Assembly: GCF_001570785.1 (NCBI RefSeq)
Contig: NZ_BCSI01000001.1
Span: 1-64,000 of the forward strand
DNA from: Dermabacter hominis NBRC 106157
GTDB taxonomy: Bacteria > Actinomycetota > Actinomycetes > Actinomycetales > Dermabacteraceae
Direction: 5' to 3'
Length of the DNA stretch: 64,000 nucleotides
Part shown: one piece after another, positions 42,423 to 51,349 of the stretch
How the letters are laid out: each line of letters opens with the position of its first letter
Position numbering within the stretch: the first letter of the stretch is position 1
Notes under the pieces: model-generated
Database searches by the model: none
What the model saw: only the letters and a program-made list of their open reading frames with translations
What the model was told of the DNA's origin: nothing
Position numbers and translations under genes: made by a program

Positions 42423-43448
42423 TTACGCCCCCTTGCGTGCGTGCTCAATGGCGTCGAGCACGGTGCTCACGCCGTCGTACTTGTCAACAAATTCGGGAAC
42501 GATGCCCGAGGTAAGCTCGCGGAACGGCTCGCGGTCCACGTCCTTCACGAATGTGACTCCCATGGCCTCAGCGTCCGTGATGGCCTTGGTGATCGCCTCA
42601 CTCCAAATGGTCTTGTGCTGCTCGGTGGAGGCAACCGCGGCTTCGCTAAGGACTTTTTGGTGGTCCGCATCGAGGAGCTTCCACGTTGCCTCACTGAACG
42701 AGAGGACGTCGGGAATCATGGTGTGTTCGGTGTAGGTAAAGACCTTCGCGACCTCGCCGTGCGCGGAGTCGGTAAGGGCGGTCTCATTCGATTCGGCGCC
42801 GTCCACGAGGCCCGTTTGGAGGCCCGTGTAGATTTCGCCGAACGGCAGGATGAGCGGTGTGCCACCGAGCTTGCTGATGAGTTCGGTTTGGGAACGGAAG
42901 TTCTGCACGCGGATCTTGAAGCCGCGCAGGTCGTCTGGCGTTTCGATCGCCTTGTCGACCGTGTAGAAGGACCGCGCCCCCGATGTGTAATAGGTGAGCG
43001 TGCGAAAGCCGTCCTCCGTGCTCGAATCGAAGAAGGTACGCATATCGCCCGAGTCCATCGCGCGGTAGTAGTGCTCTTCGTCATCAAAGAGGAACGGCAA
43101 GCCAAAGGCGTTGTATCCGGAGGAGTACGGGGCGATCGACGGCGCCGCGCAGCGCACAATGTCAACAACACCGCGGCTGAGCTGCTCGATCGACTCGGTC
43201 TCGCTTCCGAGTACGCCGTTACCGAACACCTCGATGCGGATGTCTCCGTTCGAGCGCTGATTGACCTCGTCGACGAAGATTTCGAGGGCCTTCGAGGTGG
43301 GGTGTTTGTCGCCCAACGTGTGGGCCATGCGCAGTTTGACCTTGCCGTCCTTCGTGAACTTTCCGGATGAGCATCCGGCGAGCGCAGCGGCGGACAGCGC
43401 GGCGGCCCCGAGGCCGAGCGCCGATCGTCGTGTCATGCGACGAGTCAT
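42423..43448 (-). CDS. TRAP transporter substrate-binding lipoprotein (DctP)
   Basis: 341 residues from the ATG at 43448, with GGAGG six bases upstream. The signal peptide has a twin-arginine (TRRSALGLG) and the lipobox LAGC, so it is a membrane-anchored receptor. Family marks: MAHTLGDKHPTSKALEIF, GVLGSETESIEQLSRGVVDI, the FKIRVQNF strand whose Arg normally binds the substrate carboxylate, and LPFGEIYTGLQTGLVDGAESN. A carboxylate-containing ligand such as glucuronate or galacturonate suits the neighbours. Confidence 0.92.
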   Translation of the reverse strand: MTRRMTRRSALGLGAAALSAAALAGCSSGKFTKDGKVKLRMAHTLGDKHPTSKALEIFVDEVNQRSNGDIRIEVFGNGVLGSETESIEQLSRGVVDIVRCAAPSIAPYSSGYNAFGLPFLFDDEEHYYRAMDSGDMRTFFDSSTEDGFRTLTYYTSGARSFYTVDKAIETPDDLRGFKIRVQNFRSQTELISKLGGTPLILPFGEIYTGLQTGLVDGAESNETALTDSAHGEVAKVFTYTEHTMIPDVLSFSEATWKLLDADHQKVLSEAAVASTEQHKTIWSEAITKAITDAEAMGVTFVKDVDREPFRELTSGIVPEFVDKYDGVSTVLDAIEHARKGA

Positions 43449-43481
43449 GTTGCCTCCTTGCAACGGTCGAGGGGAGGGGAT

Positions 43482-45995
43482 TTACATGCCGATCATGTCG
43501 AATTGTTCGAACGAGACCACGATCGTGTGTTCGCTCGAATCCCATGGGGTTTTAATGCGGACGGTGGACGTTTCGAGATCGTAGAGCCACACGGTGGCCT
43601 GCGAGTCGAAGTCGCTCGGGTGCAGGGCGTGCGGGATCTGCTCGCCGTCGATGCTTACCCAGAAGGGTGCCTGGCCGTGGGAAATGGCCTGGAGTTCGAG
43701 CGTCGTGATGCGGGTGTCGAGGTCTCCTTCGTGGGTGAAGGTATAGACGGCTCGGTCACCGGCGGTCATGGTCACTGTTGTCGAAGAATAACGTCCGCGC
43801 GTGTAATCCATGCTCACGCCGTCGTCTTCGTAGAGCGTGAACTGGCCGTCGCGTCCCGGCGCGGTGACGAGTGTGAGGGCGTCGACCGTTTCGGTCGACA
43901 CGCTCATGTGGTCCTCGCTTGCGAGCGGGACGATGCCGCCTTCGCGCACGAACGTGGGGATCGAGGCGAGCGTGACGGGGATGTCGTAGCTGCGCCCACC
44001 TTCGTAGCGTTCGCGGGTGGCAAGGTCGTAGAACGTTTCGTTCGCAGGGAACGTGACGGTTTTCGTGTCGGCGCCCTTGTCGACGACGTTCGCGATGAAC
44101 AGCGAGTCGCCGAGCATGTAGTTCACGCTCTCGTCCCACACAGCGGGATCGTGCTGGAAGGCGCTCATGAGCGGTTCCGCGATTGGAAGTCCCGTGCGGT
44201 GCGCGCGCTCCATGAGCGAGTACAGGTACGGGAACAGGCGGTAGCGCAGTTGGATTGCCTCTCGCACGAGAGGCGTGAGACTCGGGTACATCCACGGCTC
44301 AGTCACCGTGTTGTCGCTGTTGACGGAGTGGATCGAGAAGCGTGGCTGGAAGATGCCGTTTTGGACCCACCGCACGAACAGTTCCCCTTCGGGCGCGGGG
44401 CCGTGGAAGCCACCGATGTCGCCGCCCTGGTTCGCAACGCCCGACAGGCTCATGCCGAGCATTGTCGCGATGTTGCCCTTGAGAGTTTCCCAGCACGTGT
44501 GGTTATCGCCCGACCACGTTTGCGCGAATCGCTGGATTCCCGCGTAGCCCGCGCGACACACGATGAAAGGACGCGCGTTCGGGTGGGCTTTTCCGATCGC
44601 GTCGGCGGTCAGCGAGCACATAATGTTTGCCATTACCGAGCGTGCCTCGGCGAGGGGAGCACCGTAGCCGTCGAAATCGCAGCGGGCATCCTCGTCAACG
44701 ATTGAGTCGTACTCGCAGTTATCGTTCCAAATCGACGCCGTGCCGAAGTCGAGCATGTTTTCGGTGAGGTCTTTTTCCCAGCGCTCGCGGGCCTTGGGGT
44801 TCGTGAAGTCAACGAGGTGGCCGGGGCCGCCCCACCAGCGAGCGGGTGCCGGCTCATCCGACTCGGAGGCGCGTACGAACACGCCATCCTCGATCAACTC
44901 GGGCATGCGCGGGTGGACGTTGAGTACGCCGGGCTTGACATTCGGGGATACGACAATGCCGCGCCGCTTCGACTCGGCGAAAAACGCGGCAGGGTCCTTG
45001 AAGCGTTCCGTGTTCCACGTGAGTACGCAGCGCTTGAGGCCCTCCTCGGTCTCCTGCTGGCAATAGCCCGAGGAGAGCTGGAAGCCGTCCATCGGGATGT
45101 TTTCACGCCGCGCGTGATCGTAGAAGTTGAGGATCGCGTCGTCTGCATCCTTGGGCAGCTCGGGGTAGTACATCGAGCTGCCGAGGTAGCCGAGGGCGGC
45201 GGCGGGAAGCATCGCCGAGGTTCCCGTGAGGAGCGTGTAGCGAGTCACGACCTCGCGGACGCTCGGGCCGGCAATGAGGAAAAGATCAATATCTCCGCCG
45301 TCGGTCCGGTAGGTCGAATGGGCGGGCCAGTAGTTGGAGTGGGAGCGGCCCATGTCAAAATCGCACGCGAACGTGTTGTGGTAAAAGTATCCGACGGCTG
45401 CCCCGCTCACCTCGTTCGCCTTGATGTAGAACGGGATGTGCTTATAGAGGGAATCGGCCCTCTCAGCGTCGTAGCCGAGGCAGTCCTGGGCGCGCATCGT
45501 CATGAACGATTTCGCCTTGTTGAACTCGCCGGTTTTTTCGCCGAATCCGTAGAAGTGGTCGCCCGCGGCAATTTCGCTCGTGTGGATGCGCCGCTGATTG
45601 CGATCGAGCCGGTACCCGCGATCGATGAGATCGGCGTGGAGGAGGGAACCGTCGGAATCGTAAACCCGGAGGCGGAAGGGCTCCCGGTCTATCTCGATCC
45701 TCAAGCGCTCCCCTCGCACGGTCACGGTGGGGGAGTCGGGGTCGTTCTCGAGGGAGAGGGGGGAGGGTTCGAGTCGGGTGCGTTTGGCGCCCATGTAGTC
45801 GTCGAGTTCATCGCGCCAGGCCGTGGTGACGAGGCTGTAGGACGCCTCGCGGAATGCGCCGTCATCGGTAAAGCCCGCGCGGATGCGAAGAATCTCGGGT
45901 GTGACGGCAAGCAGACGGATGGGGGTGGCATCCGTATGGAGGGTGACGGTGGCTCCTTCCTGTGTGCTGGAAAGGAGAGTGGTGGCGTATCGCAT
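43482..45995 (-). CDS. Glycoside hydrolase family 31 (alpha-xylosidase/alpha-glucosidase type)
   Basis: 837 residues from the ATG at 45995 (GAGGAA upstream). The N-terminal beta-sandwich has FYGFGEKTGEFNK. The catalytic barrel has the nucleophile Asp in ASIWNDNCEYDS and the acid/base Asp in QTWSGDNHTCW. C-terminal beta domains follow. There is no signal peptide, so it works on imported sugars. It is the first gene of an operon with the TRAP genes (33-base gap), which suggests that a short alpha-linked uronate-containing saccharide is taken up and split inside. Confidence 0.93.
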   Translation of the reverse strand: MRYATTLLSSTQEGATVTLHTDATPIRLLAVTPEILRIRAGFTDDGAFREASYSLVTTAWRDELDDYMGAKRTRLEPSPLSLENDPDSPTVTVRGERLRIEIDREPFRLRVYDSDGSLLHADLIDRGYRLDRNQRRIHTSEIAAGDHFYGFGEKTGEFNKAKSFMTMRAQDCLGYDAERADSLYKHIPFYIKANEVSGAAVGYFYHNTFACDFDMGRSHSNYWPAHSTYRTDGGDIDLFLIAGPSVREVVTRYTLLTGTSAMLPAAALGYLGSSMYYPELPKDADDAILNFYDHARRENIPMDGFQLSSGYCQQETEEGLKRCVLTWNTERFKDPAAFFAESKRRGIVVSPNVKPGVLNVHPRMPELIEDGVFVRASESDEPAPARWWGGPGHLVDFTNPKARERWEKDLTENMLDFGTASIWNDNCEYDSIVDEDARCDFDGYGAPLAEARSVMANIMCSLTADAIGKAHPNARPFIVCRAGYAGIQRFAQTWSGDNHTCWETLKGNIATMLGMSLSGVANQGGDIGGFHGPAPEGELFVRWVQNGIFQPRFSIHSVNSDNTVTEPWMYPSLTPLVREAIQLRYRLFPYLYSLMERAHRTGLPIAEPLMSAFQHDPAVWDESVNYMLGDSLFIANVVDKGADTKTVTFPANETFYDLATRERYEGGRSYDIPVTLASIPTFVREGGIVPLASEDHMSVSTETVDALTLVTAPGRDGQFTLYEDDGVSMDYTRGRYSSTTVTMTAGDRAVYTFTHEGDLDTRITTLELQAISHGQAPFWVSIDGEQIPHALHPSDFDSQATVWLYDLETSTVRIKTPWDSSEHTIVVSFEQFDMIGM

Positions 45996-46030
45996 CTTTG
46001 AGATTCCTCGTCGCGGCAGCATCGTTGATT

Positions 46031-46045
46031 CCTGACTCGATCAGG
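46031..46045. promoter_or_regulatory. Inverted repeat CCTGA-N5-TCAGG
   Basis: Perfect five-base arms 36 bases upstream of the GH31 start. It could be an operator for a regulator of the GH31-TRAP operon. Short, so chance is possible. Confidence 0.35.
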
Positions 46046-46046
46046 T

Positions 46047-46079
46047 TTGCACATATCGCGGCCTTGTGCAACCGGTTGC
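46047..46079. promoter_or_regulatory. LacI-type operator region
   Basis: The 12-bp perfect palindrome GCAACCGGTTGC (46068-46079) has the central CG step typical of LacI-family operators. It overlaps the right arm of a second inverted repeat, TTGCACA (46047-46053) with TGTGCAA (46065-46071). Both lie between the divergent GH31 and lacI-family genes, the expected place for autoregulation and repression of both operons. Confidence 0.7.
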
Positions 46080-46147
46080 CGTCGCGCTGGCCTCGGGGGT
46101 AGTCTCGACGTGACTGCACAGGACAACGACGTCGCCGAGAGCTCAAA

Positions 46148-47185
46148 ATGCCCAACGAACACCCCGTACCACCGCCCCGCACATTCGCGCGTCGCGTCAC
46201 GATCTACGACATCGCGAAGCACGTGGGAGTGAGCGCCTCTACCGCTTCGCGGGCCCTTCACAAACCCGGCCGCGTCAGCAAAGCCACCGAAGAGCGCGTC
46301 AAGAAGGCAGCGGCAACGCTCGGCTACCGCGCAAACCCCGCCGCTCGTGCTCTTCCCACGGGCCGCACCGGAACCATCGCACTGCTCGTTGCCGACATCA
46401 CGAATTCCGTGTCATTCGAGATCGTTCGCGGCGCCGAGCGCGAGGCAGAAAAGCACGGCTACGTACTCGTCACGTCCGAGTTCCGCGAGGACCACGTGAA
46501 GGAAGCCTCGCGCGCCCGCTACCTCGCGCCTTCGGTTGACGGTTTCGTTCTCGCCAGCTCCCGTCTGGACGACGAGGCGATTGCGACCATCGCGGCTCTC
46601 AATCCCGTGGTCACCATCAATCGCGAGTCACCGTCGGCCTTTTCGGTGCTTGCCGATCACGAGCCGGCCCTGCGACAACTCGTGCGAATCCTCGCCGCAG
46701 AGGGGCACGACCGCCTCTGCTACCTTGGGGGCCCCGCGAGCTCGTGGACAAACGCGAAGCGGTGGGAGGTCATCGAAGCCGTTGCCCGCGACGAGCATGT
46801 CGACGCCCTCACGATCGGCCCGAACCATCCCACCCGCGAAGCGGGGCAGCGCGCTCTCGACGCGGTGCGGGATACGGGTGCGAGCGCCGTGATCGCCTAC
46901 AACGACGTCATGGCGATAGGCCTGCTCACCGCCGCACGAGACGCTGATCTTCGCATTCCCGAGGACTTCTCGATCGCCGGCATCGACGACATTTTCGGCT
47001 CCGACTTCACCTGCCCACCGCTCACCACAATCGCCGCGCCGCTCGAAGAGATGGGCGCCGCCGCCATCCGCCACGTTCACGCCGCGCTCAGCGGCGAACG
47101 CGAGAGTGGAACCGATAGGTACCCCACGCAGCTACTCATGCGAGGCTCCGTCGGCCCCGCACCCCAACCGAAAGGGAGAAAGTGA
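46148..47185 (+). CDS. LacI family transcriptional regulator
   Basis: 345 residues. The N-terminal helix-turn-helix is VTIYDIAKHVGVSASTASRAL with the hinge helix NPAARALPTGRTGTIALL. A periplasmic-binding-protein-like effector domain follows, with the C-terminal GIDDIFGSDFTCPPLTTI signature. It is predicted to sense a hexuronate or related sugar and to repress both the uxaC-uxuB unit that it starts and the divergent GH31-TRAP operon through the palindrome at 46068. Overlaps uxaC by four bases. Confidence 0.92.
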   Translation: MPNEHPVPPPRTFARRVTIYDIAKHVGVSASTASRALHKPGRVSKATEERVKKAAATLGYRANPAARALPTGRTGTIALLVADITNSVSFEIVRGAEREAEKHGYVLVTSEFREDHVKEASRARYLAPSVDGFVLASSRLDDEAIATIAALNPVVTINRESPSAFSVLADHEPALRQLVRILAAEGHDRLCYLGGPASSWTNAKRWEVIEAVARDEHVDALTIGPNHPTREAGQRALDAVRDTGASAVIAYNDVMAIGLLTAARDADLRIPEDFSIAGIDDIFGSDFTCPPLTTIAAPLEEMGAAAIRHVHAALSGERESGTDRYPTQLLMRGSVGPAPQPKGRK

Positions 47186-48624
47186 CAGTGACGCTCGACC
47201 TCAACCCTGACCGGCTCTTTCCCGCAGACCCCGAAACGCGCGCCCTCGCACGCGAAATCTATGCCGAGGTGAAGGACCTTCCTATCCTTTCCCCGCACGG
47301 ACACGTGGACCCGCGTCTCCTTCTCGACAACGAGCCATTCGCGGACCCTACCAATCTTTTCCTCACCTTCGACCACTACGTATTCCGCATGCTCCACGCG
47401 AACGGCGTCAACCTCCGCGACGTAGGCGTGGGCACCGCCGATCCCGTCGATCCGCGCGAGGCCTGGCGGATTCTCTGCGCCAACTGGCACGTCCTCGAGG
47501 GAACCGCGAGCGGCTACTGGCTCACAGACGAATTCGTGTCGCTCTTCGGCATTGACGAGGAACCGAGCGAGGAAAGCGCCGATAGGCTCTACGACCAGAT
47601 CGCCGAGAAACTGGCGACCGAAGAGTTCCGCCCGCGTGCCCTTTTCGCGCGCTTCAAGATCGCCTTCCTCGCGACGACCGACGACCCGCTCGACGACCTC
47701 GAGGCCCACGCAGAACTCGCACGCCTTCACGAAGCGGGCGAGCTTTACGGGCGAGTGGTGCCGACCTGGCGCCCCGACCGCTTCCTCGACCCGAACAAGC
47801 CGGGCTTTACCGAGGCCGCAACAGCGCTCGCGGACAGCGTGGGAGGCGATCCGCGCTCGCTCGCGGACTACTTGCGCGCCCTCAAGGCCTCGCGCGAACG
47901 CTTCATCAAGGCCGGTGCGATTTCGGCCGACCACGGAGTGCCGACCCCGTACACGATCGACCTCGGCGACGACGCGCTGGAAGCGCTCCTCGTGAAAGCG
48001 GTCGATGGGACGGCGAGCGAGGCCGAGAAGCGCGACTTTACGGGCGCGATGCTCGTGCGCTGCGCCCAGATGAGTGTCGAGGACGGCCTCGTCATGACGC
48101 TGCACCCAAGCGTGTTCCGCAACCATTCGACGGCGACGTTCGAGCGGTTCGGTCCCGACACGGGCCACGACATTCCCGAGCAGGTCGAATACACGCGCAA
48201 CATTCGCCCGCTTCTCGAAAAGGTGGGGCTTGAGGAGGGCTTCCACCTCGTGCTTTTCGGCATCGACGAAACGATGTATTCACGCGAAGTTGCCCCGCTC
48301 GCAGGCTTCTATCCGAGCGTGTTCATCGGTGCCCCCTGGTGGTTCATCGATGCGCCCGACGCGATTCTCCGCTTCCGTTCCGCGATCACCGAAACCGCGG
48401 GATTCACGCGCGGCTCGGGCTTCATTGACGATACGCGCGCGTTCCTCTCCATTCCTACCCGCCACGACATGGCGCGCCGCTGCGACGCGGCGTTCCTCGC
48501 GCGCTACGTCATGGAGGGGCGCCTTCCGAAGTCGAGCGCGTTGCGGATCATCCGCGAGCTCACGGTTGACCAGCCCGCGCGAGTCTTCAAACTTGAGTCG
48601 ATGCTTTCGAAGGGAGAGAAGTGA
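47182..48624 (+). CDS. uxaC: Glucuronate (uronate) isomerase
   Basis: 480 residues. Converts D-glucuronate to D-fructuronate and D-galacturonate to D-tagaturonate. The amidohydrolase-fold enzyme has the metal-binding HGHVDP motif near the start and conserved NWHVLEGT, TWRPDRFLDP, LHPSVFRNH, and GFIDDTRAFLSIPTRHD. The GTG at 47182 lies just after AGGGAG; a second GTG at 47188 is possible. Between lacI and uxuB, overlapping both. Confidence 0.95.
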   Translation: MTVTLDLNPDRLFPADPETRALAREIYAEVKDLPILSPHGHVDPRLLLDNEPFADPTNLFLTFDHYVFRMLHANGVNLRDVGVGTADPVDPREAWRILCANWHVLEGTASGYWLTDEFVSLFGIDEEPSEESADRLYDQIAEKLATEEFRPRALFARFKIAFLATTDDPLDDLEAHAELARLHEAGELYGRVVPTWRPDRFLDPNKPGFTEAATALADSVGGDPRSLADYLRALKASRERFIKAGAISADHGVPTPYTIDLGDDALEALLVKAVDGTASEAEKRDFTGAMLVRCAQMSVEDGLVMTLHPSVFRNHSTATFERFGPDTGHDIPEQVEYTRNIRPLLEKVGLEEGFHLVLFGIDETMYSREVAPLAGFYPSVFIGAPWWFIDAPDAILRFRSAITETAGFTRGSGFIDDTRAFLSIPTRHDMARRCDAAFLARYVMEGRLPKSSALRIIRELTVDQPARVFKLESMLSKGEK

Positions 48625-50024
48625 TGACTGTTCTCAGCCGCGACGCCGATCTCACCGCCAAGGGCGGCCTCGAGCCGCGCCCCGTGCGCATTGTTCACTT
48701 GGGCCTCGGCGCGTTCTTCCGCGCCCATCAGGCGTGGTACACGAGCGAGGTAGATGACGGCGGCGAATGGGGATTCTCCGCCTACACGGGCCGTAGCCCC
48801 CGCGCCGCAGAGGAACTCTCGGCCCAGGACTGCCTGTACACGCTCATCGTGCGCGGGGCTGAAGGCGATGATGCGCGGGTCATGTCGGTCATTTCCGAGG
48901 CGCACCCGGCGAGCGACCTCGAAGCTCTGTGCGCAGACCTACGCTCGCCTGACGTCTCGCTCGTGACCCTCACCGTGACCGAAGCCGGGTACGGCACCGA
49001 CGCGAAGGGAGCGCTCGACCGCGCCAACGACGCGGTCAAGGCGGATCTGAAAGCGCTTGAGGAGTATGCCGCGGGCACGGCCGGCGAAGGGGAGTCCGAC
49101 GCCCGCCTGCCCCAGCTCGAGACGGCCCTCGCGCGTCTCGTGCTTGGGCTCGACGAGCGTCGCCGCTCGGGAGCCGGCGCGATCACAATCGTGCCGTGCG
49201 ACAACCTCCCGGGCAACGGTCCGCTCACTCGCGGCGTGATCGATGAATACGCGGCGTGCCTCGGCACTGAAGCTGCGACGTGGATCAAGGACAACGTCTC
49301 GGTGACCTCGACATCGATCGACCGGATCACCCCGAAGGCGACGGACGCCGATCGGGCAACGGCGAAGGAGCTCACGGGCTTCGAGGACGCCTCGCCGGTC
49401 GTCACCGAGCCTTTTGCCTCGTGGATTATCGAAGGCGAGTTCGTGGGTGACCGGCCCGCCTGGGAAAAGGCCGGTGCGATTTTCACGGATGACCTTGAGC
49501 CATACGAAAACCGCAAGCTGTGGCTCCTCAACGGTGCGCACACGCTGCTCGCGAATGCCGCCGTGAATCGCGGCTACGAGACCGTCGCCGAGGCTATCGG
49601 CGATCGCGAGGTCCGCGCCGAGGTTGAGACGCTGTGGGACGAGGCCTCGCGGTATCTCCCGGGCGAGGTCGAGGCCCCCGCCTACCGAGAGGCGCTCCTC
49701 GAGCGGTTCGAGAACCCCAACATCAAGCATCTGCTGTCGCAGATCGGCAACGACTCGCTCGCGAAGCTGCGCATCCGCATCCTCCCCATCACTCTCAAGG
49801 AGCTCGCGGCGGGGCGTGAAGCCGCAGGGGCCGTGCCCGCAATCGCCGGGTGGATTCGCCGCCAGCGCGATGGCGTAGCCTCGCCCGATGCGCAGCAAAG
49901 CGCGATCGATCAGGCCGTGGCGAATGCGGGGGAGGGCGGCATCGAGCGTGCTCTCATCGCACTGCTCGAGCCGGAGCTACTCGAGTACCCGAACTTTGTG
50001 GAGCGCGTGCTGGCGGCAGTCTAG
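48621..50024 (+). CDS. uxuB: Fructuronate reductase/mannitol dehydrogenase family
   Basis: 467 residues. NAD-dependent polyol/uronate dehydrogenase: VHLGLGAFFRAHQAWYTSE, VTLTVTEAGYG, IVPCDNLPGNG, and the catalytic Lys/His in KLWLLNGAHTLLA. After uxaC the natural reaction is reduction of fructuronate to mannonate (UxuB); tagaturonate reductase is the alternative. GTG at 48621 and ATG at 48624 are both possible starts. The next enzyme of the pathway, mannonate dehydratase (uxuA), is not in the window. Confidence 0.92.
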   Translation: MMTVLSRDADLTAKGGLEPRPVRIVHLGLGAFFRAHQAWYTSEVDDGGEWGFSAYTGRSPRAAEELSAQDCLYTLIVRGAEGDDARVMSVISEAHPASDLEALCADLRSPDVSLVTLTVTEAGYGTDAKGALDRANDAVKADLKALEEYAAGTAGEGESDARLPQLETALARLVLGLDERRRSGAGAITIVPCDNLPGNGPLTRGVIDEYAACLGTEAATWIKDNVSVTSTSIDRITPKATDADRATAKELTGFEDASPVVTEPFASWIIEGEFVGDRPAWEKAGAIFTDDLEPYENRKLWLLNGAHTLLANAAVNRGYETVAEAIGDREVRAEVETLWDEASRYLPGEVEAPAYREALLERFENPNIKHLLSQIGNDSLAKLRIRILPITLKELAAGREAAGAVPAIAGWIRRQRDGVASPDAQQSAIDQAVANAGEGGIERALIALLEPELLEYPNFVERVLAAV

Positions 50025-50034
50025 GCTCTGCGCA

Positions 50035-51327
50035 CTAGCAGGCCTCGGCGATGATCGCGACGCGGCTGCCACCGGCCCGCGTGGCGATGAGCGTCGCCGC
50101 GCGCGGTGCGCGACGATCAAGCTTGAGTTCGCTCCTGAACTTAGCCGGATCGATATCCATGCCGCGCTTTTTCACCTCGAGCGTGCCCACCTCGAGTTCG
50201 CGCAGCCTCGCCGCGATTTTCTTGGTCGTGAACGGCATGACCTCGCGCACGCGAAACGCCCGCGCGAGAGGCGAATCGAGAGCCGCTTGCGAGGCATCAT
50301 CGCTGCTCAGGTAGGCAATCGAGTCGTCAATCGTGTGTGCGCCAAGCTTTCGCGCGAGCGTCCCCAGAAGGCCCGCGCGAATCACCGCGCCATCGGGCTC
50401 CCATAGGTACGCGCCAATCGAGCCCACGGGAGGGTTGCGCAGCTCGGCGTCATCGTTCGAATCGGGCACGAGTTGGGCCGAGCGAGCGTCGGAACCGAGC
50501 ACGAGGGCTGAGCGCGCGATTACGGCGCCCTCGGCGAGGGCGCCGACGGGTCCGACGGTTGCCTCGCTCGGCACCGCGAGCCCACCCTCGCCGACGCGCC
50601 TCGCGAGCGGGCCGAAATACATGCACGCCTCGAGAACTTGGCCGCGCCAACTGACCCACTGCGTCTCCGTGCCCGGCACGAGGTGCTCGTGATCGATCGC
50701 GGGGGCAAGCTTTGCACCCACCGCGCCAACCTCATCGGCGACCGCGCGAACGAAGGAGAGCGGCGGCGTGGCCTCCTCGGGGTCGTGAATGCGCGCCGTG
50801 CGGCCGCGGCGGCTCTCGCGGCGTGCGGGGTCGAACCACGCGCCGCCGAGGTGTGAAAAATCGACGTCCTCGGCCCGACCAAGCGTGATGCGCGCATTCG
50901 GGAAGGGACGCACGTTCACCGTTGCGAGTGCCGCCGTTTCCTCATCGCAGTCCACGCCCAGAACCTCGAGGCCGAGGGCCGCCTTTGCGATCGTGTCGCC
51001 TCCGAGTCCGCAGCCAAGATCGGCAACGCGCCGAACCTGGGCGTCGCGAAACCGCGCGGCGTGATGAGCCGCCACCTCGAGCCGCGTGGCCTGCTCGAGC
51101 CCGTGCACAGTGAACAGCATGCTCGAGGCGAAATCGCCAAACTTGTCGCGCGCCTTGCTGCGCAGACGTGACTGGGTGAGGGCCGCCGCGATGAGTTCGG
51201 GGGAGTGGCCTTCGCCGCGCAATCGCTGCGAGAGCGCAAGAGAGCCCTCCTCGGAATACTCGGGAAGCGAGTCGAGGAGGGCCATGCCCTCGGGCGTGAG
51301 GAGCTGCGAAAGACCGGAAGAACTCAT
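50035..51327 (-). CDS. Class I SAM-dependent methyltransferase with THUMP-like domain
   Basis: 430 residues. The N-terminus is helical (LSQRLRGEGHSPELIAAALTQS). The Rossmann methyltransferase core (about 95-220) has RRVADLGCGLGGDTIAKA for SAM binding, GVDCDEETAALA and AWFDPARRESRRGRT. The C-terminal domain (about 330-430) is THUMP-like (EVMPFTTKKIAARLRELEVGTLEVKKRG). The substrate is unknown, probably RNA. Convergent with uxuB (ten-base gap) and 22 bases from the sugar permease genes. Confidence 0.88.
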   Translation of the reverse strand: MSSSGLSQLLTPEGMALLDSLPEYSEEGSLALSQRLRGEGHSPELIAAALTQSRLRSKARDKFGDFASSMLFTVHGLEQATRLEVAAHHAARFRDAQVRRVADLGCGLGGDTIAKAALGLEVLGVDCDEETAALATVNVRPFPNARITLGRAEDVDFSHLGGAWFDPARRESRRGRTARIHDPEEATPPLSFVRAVADEVGAVGAKLAPAIDHEHLVPGTETQWVSWRGQVLEACMYFGPLARRVGEGGLAVPSEATVGPVGALAEGAVIARSALVLGSDARSAQLVPDSNDDAELRNPPVGSIGAYLWEPDGAVIRAGLLGTLARKLGAHTIDDSIAYLSSDDASQAALDSPLARAFRVREVMPFTTKKIAARLRELEVGTLEVKKRGMDIDPAKFRSELKLDRRAPRAATLIATRAGGSRVAIIAEAC

Positions 51328-51349
51328 GCCCTCAAGGCTACGCGACGGG

